DNA from: Butyrivibrio sp. LC3010
GTDB lineage: Bacteria > Bacillota > Clostridia > Lachnospirales > Lachnospiraceae
Length of the DNA stretch: 64,000 bases
Direction: 5' to 3'
Assembly: GCF_000424385.1 (NCBI RefSeq)
Contig: NZ_AUJU01000010.1
Coordinates: 1-64,000 of the forward strand
Shown here piece after piece: positions 58,856 to 64,000 of this stretch. Below the pieces are notes generated by a model. That model was not told the DNA's origin. It saw nothing but the letters and a program-made list of their open reading frames with translations, and made no database searches. The stretch's first letter is position 1. Every line of letters starts with the position of its first letter. The position numbers were made by a program, and so were the translations under genes.

Positions 58856-60241
58856 ATGCTGGAAGACATCTTAACGGGGAAAAAGAGTCTTTTTGAGACA
58901 GGAATGCAATCTGTTCTCAGAGGGCAGGAGAGCAGGCTGCGCAGGATTGTCATTCAAAATGGTAATCTTGTGACTAATGTAAGATCTGAGGAAAGTGGAA
59001 TCTGCGCAAGAGTGTACTTAAATGGTGCATACGGATTCGCTTCCACGGCAGAGTATACTGCCGAAGCAGCTGCAAAGACTATAGCTGCTGCAACTAAAAA
59101 TGCAAGATATCTTGATAAGTTCAACACTGAAAAGAAGAACCCTTATCCTATTCTTGAACAGAAAACCATAGTTTCTCCAAGGATGATCATCGATTTTGAG
59201 CAGAAGAGACTTGTTGATCTCTGCAAGGAAATTGATGCTCATATTGAAAAGACATATCCTGATCTTTTAAGCAGGGTTGTAGCTTACAGAGAAGATACTA
59301 TGGAGAAGATTATAGTAACATCTGATGCTGCAGATGGTCATGTGGCGTATCCGAGAACAACTCTTTATGTAACATTGAATATGACCTCTAAGGATGGACA
59401 GCCTGTGGAGGTTTCGGATGCCGTTGGCGGATTTGGACATATTGAAGACAATTACAGTGATCTTGCGAAGATTTATGAAAAGATAGCGGCTTTGTATAAA
59501 GATCTTTGTGCTAAGGCTGAAGGTGTATACGCCAGTGCCGGGGTGAAAACTGTAATTCTCCATCCTGACGTTGCGGGAATGATAGCTCACGAGGCAATAG
59601 GACATACCGTTGAGGCAGACCTTGTTCAGGGAGGCTCAGTGGCAGGCCCTAACCTCAATAAGAAGGTTGCATCGGAGCTTATAAGTATCACTGATTTTGC
59701 GTCCACGGCATTTGGCGATAAGGCACCTCTTCCGGTTTATATTGATGATGAGGGAACAGAAGCAAGAGATGCTGTCCTTATTGAAAACGGAATATTAAAG
59801 GGCTTCATGCACGATCGTGAAAGTGCTGATTTTTATGGTGTCAGACCTTGTGGCAATTCAAGAGGCTATGCCTTTTCAGATGAACCGCTCATTAGAATGA
59901 GAAATACCTGCGTTCATCCGGGAAAAGATAAGCTTGAGGATATGATCGCATCTGTTGATGATGGATATTATCTTATCAACACCGGTAATGGCCAGGCGGA
60001 TCTTACGGGCGAGTTCATGTTTGGAATCACCATGGGTTATGAGATCAAGAATGGCAAGCTTGGTAAGGCTATCCTTGATACTACTGTTTCAGGTGTTGCA
60101 TTTGACATGCTAAATACAGTTGATATGGTATCTGATACTGTGACCTGGAATACATCAGGAACTTGTGGTAAAAAGCAGGCAATGCCTGTATCAATGGGCG
60201 GCCCGGCAATTAAGTGCAAGATCATGATCGGAGGCAGATGA
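58856..60241 (+). CDS. tldD: Metalloprotease TldD
   Basis: This 461-aa protein is the zinc-bearing subunit of the TldD/TldE peptidase that matures modified peptides such as microcin B17 in E. coli. The metal motif HEAIGH (His245-Glu246...His250) lies in VAGMIAHEAIGHTVEADL. C-terminal features include GNGQADLTGEFMFGI and GTCGKKQAMPVSMGGP. GGAGG (58842-58846) is the RBS. It overlaps pmbA by one nucleotide. No RiPP precursor or modification gene is nearby, so the substrate is unknown. Confidence 0.93.
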   Translation: MLEDILTGKKSLFETGMQSVLRGQESRLRRIVIQNGNLVTNVRSEESGICARVYLNGAYGFASTAEYTAEAAAKTIAAATKNARYLDKFNTEKKNPYPILEQKTIVSPRMIIDFEQKRLVDLCKEIDAHIEKTYPDLLSRVVAYREDTMEKIIVTSDAADGHVAYPRTTLYVTLNMTSKDGQPVEVSDAVGGFGHIEDNYSDLAKIYEKIAALYKDLCAKAEGVYASAGVKTVILHPDVAGMIAHEAIGHTVEADLVQGGSVAGPNLNKKVASELISITDFASTAFGDKAPLPVYIDDEGTEARDAVLIENGILKGFMHDRESADFYGVRPCGNSRGYAFSDEPLIRMRNTCVHPGKDKLEDMIASVDDGYYLINTGNGQADLTGEFMFGITMGYEIKNGKLGKAILDTTVSGVAFDMLNTVDMVSDTVTWNTSGTCGKKQAMPVSMGGPAIKCKIMIGGR

Positions 60242-61545
60242 TGGCTAATATTTTGGATATCGCAGAGAAAACATATGCTTATTTAAATGAAAAAGAAGGC
60301 CTTAAGGCGGATTTTACAATATCAGAAACAGAGACCAATGAGATTACGGTAAAGGATGGAAAGTTTACACTTTTCAGAACTCTCTTTGATAATGATGTTT
60401 CCATCAAAGTGATTAAGGACCATAAAAAGGGTATTGCCAGCATAAATAAGTGCTCGGAAGAACAGATAAAAAAGGCAGTTGATGATGCAATCGCTTCAGC
60501 CGAATCAGGGGATGCAGATGATTGCTTTGACATTGCTCCCGGCCTTGAACCTGAAAAGTTTAAGATGGGTGTTCTTGAACCCGATATTGACAAGCTCATG
60601 GAAAGAACACAGGAACTGTCAAATACAATTGCCGAAAAACATAAAAAGATAAGACTGATTGAGATGTTCGCAAAATATGTAAAGGGTCATTATGTTTACA
60701 TGAATACAGGTGGAACAAAGGATGACTGTGACTTTGGTTACTATCTTATAATGCTTGAATTTGCAGGAACTGATGGAGAAAATACCACAGGAGTAGCGAG
60801 TACAGGTGTGATCTTTGACAGCCTTGATAAGGAGCTTATTACTCTTGGAAATATTGAAAAAGAGCTTACTGATGCAGAAAATTCATTAAATCCCATTAAG
60901 GTGTCAGAAAAGTTTGAAGGAGATATAATACTCACTCCCGGCTGCGTTTCACAGATGGTCAGCTACCTTTGTTACAATGCGGTTTTGGACCCTGCTATTA
61001 TCAACAAGACAAGTGTGTGGCTCGATAAAGTAGGAGAGCAGGTTGCTTCACCTATGTTTACATTGAGTTCAAAGCCCTATGATGAGAGGATTATTCTTGG
61101 TGAAAGACATACCATAGATGGCTTTAGATCAGAGGACTACACGCTTATAGATAAGGGCGTATTAAAGTGCTTTGCAACATCTCTTTATGCGGCAAATAAA
61201 TGCGGTGTTAACAGAGCGGCCAACAGTTCACAGGATCTTATTATTGAGGCAGGCGATACCTCTTTTGAAGATATGATAAAGGGTGTTAAAAAGGGACTCA
61301 TTGTTGGATCGGTTTCCTGTGGAATGCCCGGTGCAAATGGCGAACTGGCAGGAGTTGCAAAGAACAGCTTCTATGTAGAAGACGGAGAGATTAAGGGTGC
61401 TGTAATTGAAACTATGATCAGTGCCAACCTCTTTGAGATGTTTAAGAACATCAAGGCGATTTCAAAAGAGCAGGTTTGTGATGGTGGTTCAGTAATTCCT
61501 TATATCGAAATGTCAGGAATTACAATATCCGGAGGAACTGAGTAA
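60241..61545 (+). CDS. pmbA: TldE/PmbA subunit of the TldD/E protease
   Basis: This 434-aa partner of TldD lacks the zinc motif, as expected. ATG 60241 is chosen because GGAGG (60230-60234) is at 6 nt; ATG 60238 is too close. N-terminal ATISETETNEITV-like (here FTISETETNEITVKDGKF) and C-terminal GSVSCGMPGANGELAGVAKN with AISKEQVCDGGSVIPYIEM are typical. It forms a heterodimer with TldD; the genes overlap (ATGATG), so stoichiometric translation is likely. After it come 170 nt with dyads but no gene. Confidence 0.92.
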   Translation: MANILDIAEKTYAYLNEKEGLKADFTISETETNEITVKDGKFTLFRTLFDNDVSIKVIKDHKKGIASINKCSEEQIKKAVDDAIASAESGDADDCFDIAPGLEPEKFKMGVLEPDIDKLMERTQELSNTIAEKHKKIRLIEMFAKYVKGHYVYMNTGGTKDDCDFGYYLIMLEFAGTDGENTTGVASTGVIFDSLDKELITLGNIEKELTDAENSLNPIKVSEKFEGDIILTPGCVSQMVSYLCYNAVLDPAIINKTSVWLDKVGEQVASPMFTLSSKPYDERIILGERHTIDGFRSEDYTLIDKGVLKCFATSLYAANKCGVNRAANSSQDLIIEAGDTSFEDMIKGVKKGLIVGSVSCGMPGANGELAGVAKNSFYVEDGEIKGAVIETMISANLFEMFKNIKAISKEQVCDGGSVIPYIEMSGITISGGTE

Positions 61546-61623
61546 ATTTTGAAAAGTTCCTATGCCTGAGATAAGGAACATCACTTTTTCCTGGTTACAA
61601 AGAGCAGGCGATTATTAGAGCCT

Positions 61624-61661
61624 AGTACCGTCCATGAACGCAGTGAGTGGGTAACGGTACT
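61624..61661. repeat. Imperfect palindrome with a CGCAGTGAG core
   Basis: AGTACCGT (61624-61631) and ACGGTACT (61654-61661) flank a 22-nt spacer that contains GAACGCAGTGAGTGG. The piece resembles short intergenic repeats of this genome group; no other copy was found in this window. Confidence 0.35.
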
Positions 61662-61717
61662 GGCATCCGAACGGACTATGTCAGATAATAAACTATCGTT
61701 ATTAGAGGAGAGTAAAT

Positions 61718-61766
61718 AAAAAGCTGTGAAATGCGGAATGTCTGTTCCTCATTTTCACAGCTTTTA
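61718..61766. terminator. Bidirectional terminator between pmbA and the transporter
   Basis: AAAAGCTGTGAA / TTCACAGCTTTT arms (61719-61730 and 61754-61765) with a 23-nt loop lie between convergent genes; A and T tracts flank both sides. Confidence 0.7.
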
Positions 61767-61836
61767 TAATAATTATTTTTCATGAATCAGCTCTGTTTAC
61801 AGTACTAACATAAAGTGCTGATTTATGGCTTATAAA

Positions 61837-63255
61837 CTATTTCTTTTTTCTATCAGCTTTGCTTACGACGGTTACCGGCTTTCTCTTGACGCCACTAATG
61901 CTGTCTTTAAGCTTTTTGATTTCTACCAGAATAGCCTTTTCGTCAAATGTAAAGAAGATACATGCTCCTATAAAGCAGGTTATCAGTGCGACAAATGCTG
62001 TTATTCTGTAGCTCATCTTTGTCTGAGATACAGTGATTGAGGTAAAGGTTACCATTGCGATAGCCTGACCCATTTTGAAAGCAAAAGTTCTTGCGGCAAA
62101 AAACATACCACTTCGGTCCTCGCCGGTCTGAAGTCTTGTAAGCTCAGCAACATCGGCTACGCAGGCCTGAGGGAGAATACCAAGGATTGCCATGGGAACA
62201 GCTGCTACAACAGCTATGATAAAGCCCCAGTAAAGGCCCTTCTGACACAGCCCTGCAATGGCAAATACGCAGCAGTATGAAAAGAAGCCGATGATGATCA
62301 GAGGCTTTTTACTGATCTTTTTGGCAAGAATATTAACCATAGGATATAGCATTACGCTGATCAGGGTCATTGTGGCAGTGAGAACGAAGGTCCAGGTGTC
62401 TTCAATTTCCATGAGCTGTGTCTCGTAAAAAGCAAGTCCTGTCTGAAAAAGTGTCAGTGCAAAGAAATATATAACATCACTGTATACAAAGTGTCTGAAC
62501 TGTTTGTTTGAAAAAGTCTGAGCCAGTGACTTGAAGGGCTTGGTTTCACTTGGCGTTGAATCGATGTAATCACGCTCCTTTATATAGAAAGCAGGATAGA
62601 GCATTGCTATGCAGGCAATTGATGACATGAAAGCAACAGAATATCTTATGGAGTTTGCCTGACCTACAGTTCCTTTTAATGCATCTGCCACATTGGGGAG
62701 AAGGAATGAAATACTCTGGCCGAGAATAAATGTAAATGAAATGTAGGTTGATACATTGATTCGATGCTGCTGAGTATCTCCAAGCTCTGCAATCAGTGCA
62801 TTGTAGGGAGTGCAAAACATAGTCATAAACAAATAGAAAACCATTAGTAATATGAAAAGAACAGTATCATTGACTATGATATTCTGTGTCTGCGGGAGAA
62901 CAAACAGGCCTATGGTGCAAAGTGAAAACGGAACGGCCATGGCACGCATGAAAGGAATTCTTCTTCCGCCTTTATAATTACTTCTGTCAGACCATCCTGC
63001 TATAAGCGGATCGCTGACCGCATCAAAAATACGTCCCGCTGCAAGTACCAGTCCGAATAAAGTGAGACTGAATAGTATTGGGGTCTGGGTAATTCCGGAT
63101 GCAAAAACTCCGGTGTTTGGATTCTGCTCACTGGGAGTGCCGGTATAGTAGTAGACCATCCAGTTAGAAACAATTCCGGATAGAAGACTCCAGCCAAACT
63201 GGCCAATCGCAAAAATCCATAAGAGCTTGTTTGTGATAGGTTTTAATTCTTTCAT
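61837..63255 (-). CDS. GPH-family (MelB-like) sugar:cation symporter
   Basis: A 472-aa integral membrane protein with twelve predicted segments. Family cue: DAVSDPLIAGWSDRSNYKGGRRIPFM between helices 2 and 3 (parts DAVSDP and GGRRIPF) marks the glycoside-pentoside-hexuronide group. The N-terminus has an Asn/Pro/Ser-rich periplasmic loop before helix 2. The C-terminal tail is basic (KRKPVTVVSKADRKKK). Substrate cannot be predicted from sequence; no sugar gene is adjacent. AAAGGA ~11 nt before ATG 63255, and a TATAAT on the minus strand (63289-63294), suggest its own promoter. Confidence 0.85.
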   Translation of the reverse strand: MKELKPITNKLLWIFAIGQFGWSLLSGIVSNWMVYYYTGTPSEQNPNTGVFASGITQTPILFSLTLFGLVLAAGRIFDAVSDPLIAGWSDRSNYKGGRRIPFMRAMAVPFSLCTIGLFVLPQTQNIIVNDTVLFILLMVFYLFMTMFCTPYNALIAELGDTQQHRINVSTYISFTFILGQSISFLLPNVADALKGTVGQANSIRYSVAFMSSIACIAMLYPAFYIKERDYIDSTPSETKPFKSLAQTFSNKQFRHFVYSDVIYFFALTLFQTGLAFYETQLMEIEDTWTFVLTATMTLISVMLYPMVNILAKKISKKPLIIIGFFSYCCVFAIAGLCQKGLYWGFIIAVVAAVPMAILGILPQACVADVAELTRLQTGEDRSGMFFAARTFAFKMGQAIAMVTFTSITVSQTKMSYRITAFVALITCFIGACIFFTFDEKAILVEIKKLKDSISGVKRKPVTVVSKADRKKK

Positions 63256-63453
63256 GGTAAAAAAGTCCTTTCAGTATTTATAGAAACCATTATACTATAA
63301 AACAGTATCCTATGAATGGTTCCGGAGGCATAAATTCAGTGTTCTATTAGTAGAATTAATTGATAAATTAATTGGTAAATATTCACATAGACAACTAAAT
63401 AACGCTTACATAAAAACTAATTTACGATTTTTAAAAAAAGTTGAAAAAAGGTG

Positions 63454-63481
63454 TTGACTATTTCTGAGAATTTGTTATTAT
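63454..63481 (+). promoter_or_regulatory. Promoter of the second tRNA-Leu copy
   Basis: TTGACT (63454-63459), 16-bp spacer, TATTAT (63476-63481), 48 nt before the tRNA. The remaining part of 63256-63453 is AT-rich and holds no gene. Confidence 0.75.
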
Positions 63482-63528
63482 ATAGAAGTTGTCGCTGACG
63501 GATACAGAACAGCGAAAGACAACTGAAT

Positions 63529-63612
63529 GCGGAAGTGTCGGAATTGGCAGACGAGCAAGACTAAGGATCTTGTGATGGCTACATCGTGAGGGTTCAAGTC
63601 CCTTCTTCCGCA
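63529..63612 (+). tRNA. tRNA-Leu (anticodon AAG), copy 2
   Basis: The 84-nt gene is identical over the whole cloverleaf to copy 1 at 53674 (acceptor GCGGAAG, loop CTAAGGA). The shared sequence continues ~110 nt past the tRNA, covering the terminator and the GAACCGCTTGT palindrome, and ends near 63721. The 5' flanks differ, so the duplication unit starts at or near the tRNA. Confidence 0.95.
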
Positions 63613-63616
63613 CGAC

Positions 63617-63651
63617 AAAAAAGACCAGGTCGGATGACCTGGTCTTTTTTT
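63617..63651 (+). terminator. Terminator after tRNA-Leu copy 2
   Basis: AAAAAAGACCAGGTC/GACCTGGTCTTTTTTT hairpin, a copy of the one at 53762-53794 with a single loop change (GGAT instead of GAAT). Confidence 0.88.
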
Positions 63652-63721
63652 GTCGTGCGGAAGAGGGACTTAGAACCGCTTGTTTCACAAGCGGTTCAAG
63701 GTCTCCGCTTCGCTCCGGTCG
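63652..63721. repeat. Duplicated downstream block of tRNA-Leu copy 2
   Basis: GTCGTGCGG and AGAGGGACTTAGAACC, the palindrome GAACCGCTTGT-TTC-ACAAGCGGTTC, and the GGTCTCCGCTTCGCTCCGG segment repeat the sequence at 53795-53864 nearly base for base; similarity stops after GGTCGG. Confidence 0.75.
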
Positions 63722-63737
63722 GTGTTGCTCTACTGTG

Positions 63738-63765
63738 TTGCATTTATTTTGGTGTGTGATACAAT
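63738..63765 (+). promoter_or_regulatory. Promoter of msrA
   Basis: TTGCAT (63738-63743), 16-bp spacer, TACAAT (63760-63765), followed by TTTTTGCGTACAA. It closely parallels the promoter at 55543-55570 in spacing and in the TTGCG-ACAA element after the -10. Confidence 0.65.
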
Positions 63766-63807
63766 CTTTTTGCGTACAATACAAGACTTTTAGGATGAGG
63801 TTTATGA

Positions 63808-64000
63808 CATGAATAATGAAGCAACAAGCATAACTGAATTGAATAATTCCGGGAAAATGGCAGAAGCATATTTTGCCGGAGGTTGTTTTTGGTGTGTGAC
63901 ACCTATATATAAGATGTATGGTGTAGATAAGGTTATCTGCGGCTATGCAGGTGGTGATGAGGTTAATCCTACTTATGAGCAGGTTAAGCACCAGGAGACG
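63808..64000 (+). CDS. msrA: Peptide methionine sulfoxide reductase MsrA (cut by window end)
   Basis: The first 64 codons are present. ATG 63808 follows AGGATGAGG. After a ~17-residue extension the catalytic motif AGGCFWCV appears, then [18 protein letters not shown], matching the MsrA family (YxGG and PxYxxV elements). It repairs oxidised methionine. It continues past the window, so length and any fused MsrB domain cannot be judged. Confidence 0.88.

Noticed and set aside
61825..62040. A 71-codon plus-strand frame
   Set aside because: Antisense to the C-terminus of the transporter gene, no independent support.
63458..63991. A 177-codon minus-strand frame over tRNA-Leu copy 2 and msrA
   Set aside because: Same tRNA-antisense artefact, and it also runs antisense to msrA.
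1..64000. CRISPR array, prophage or insertion sequence
   Set aside because: No regularly spaced direct repeats, phage structural genes or intact transposase were seen; only the Rpn remnant and palindromic repeats.

Overview
The window reads as a chromosomal segment of a motile, anaerobic, low-to-mid GC Firmicute, most likely a Lachnospiraceae member of the Butyrivibrio/Pseudobutyrivibrio type. This is inferred from protein style, the oxygen-independent (cbi-type) cobalamin pathway, FabK as enoyl reductase, a MecA adaptor, a flagellar hook gene and Gram-positive lipoproteins. No rRNA or marker gene allows a species call, and no database search was run. Nothing looks like a prophage, plasmid or CRISPR array.

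Layout. (1) 1-1400: decayed accessory DNA, with a surface-protein fragment and the tail of an Rpn-type nuclease/transposase. (2) 1400-10500: a signalling operon with a two-domain response regulator, a hybrid histidine kinase, a second hybrid kinase carrying a DegV-type fatty-acid-binding domain and an HPt domain, then a REC-GGDEF diguanylate cyclase and a GGDNF-EAL phosphodiesterase. (3) 11064-18864: a fatty-acid operon, acpP-accD-accA-fabH-fabK-fabD-fabG-fabF-fabZ, with a near-consensus promoter and a terminator. A MarR/FabT-like regulator follows at 19474. (4) 20010-40449: a cobalamin riboswitch with terminator, then a long run of B12 genes: a lipoprotein cobaltochelatase, a corrinoid ABC importer, a BtuD-CbiP fusion, cobT, cobU, cobS, cbiB, cobD, cbiC, cbiD, cbiF, cbiG, cbiH, a CbiJ-CbiE-CbiT fusion, cbiA and a Cys-rich protein. 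(5) 40486-46470: an MgtC-like protein, a DUF1858 protein, a second REC-GGDEF protein with an HPt tail, and a TetM/EF-G-like GTPase fused to a YacP/Rae1-type NYN ribonuclease domain. (6) 46869-53503: tRNA-Pro, a secreted CAP protein, cysE, flgE behind a sigma-28-like promoter, mecA behind a CIRCE-like operator, and an arginase-fold protein. (7) 53504-64000: tRNA-Leu genes with duplicated flanks, a small SOS-type cluster (internally deleted dinD plus an SRAP/HMCES protein), a glutaredoxin-like gene, a VOC protein, a cluster of palindromes, a ParB-HAD protein and its HAD paralogue, tldD/pmbA, a GPH-family transporter, and the start of msrA.

How it fits together. The DegV domain in the second kinase suggests that free or activated fatty acids feed a phosphorelay ending in c-di-GMP turnover, directly upstream of the fatty-acid synthesis operon. 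The B12 block joins corrinoid uptake and de novo synthesis under one riboswitch. The strongest candidates for undescribed biology are the HK-REC-DegV-HPt protein (4311-7769), the ribosomal GTPase-Rae1 fusion (43687-46470), the BtuD-CbiP fusion with a surface-anchored cobaltochelatase, the CIRCE-mecA link, and the ParB-HAD/HAD pair.
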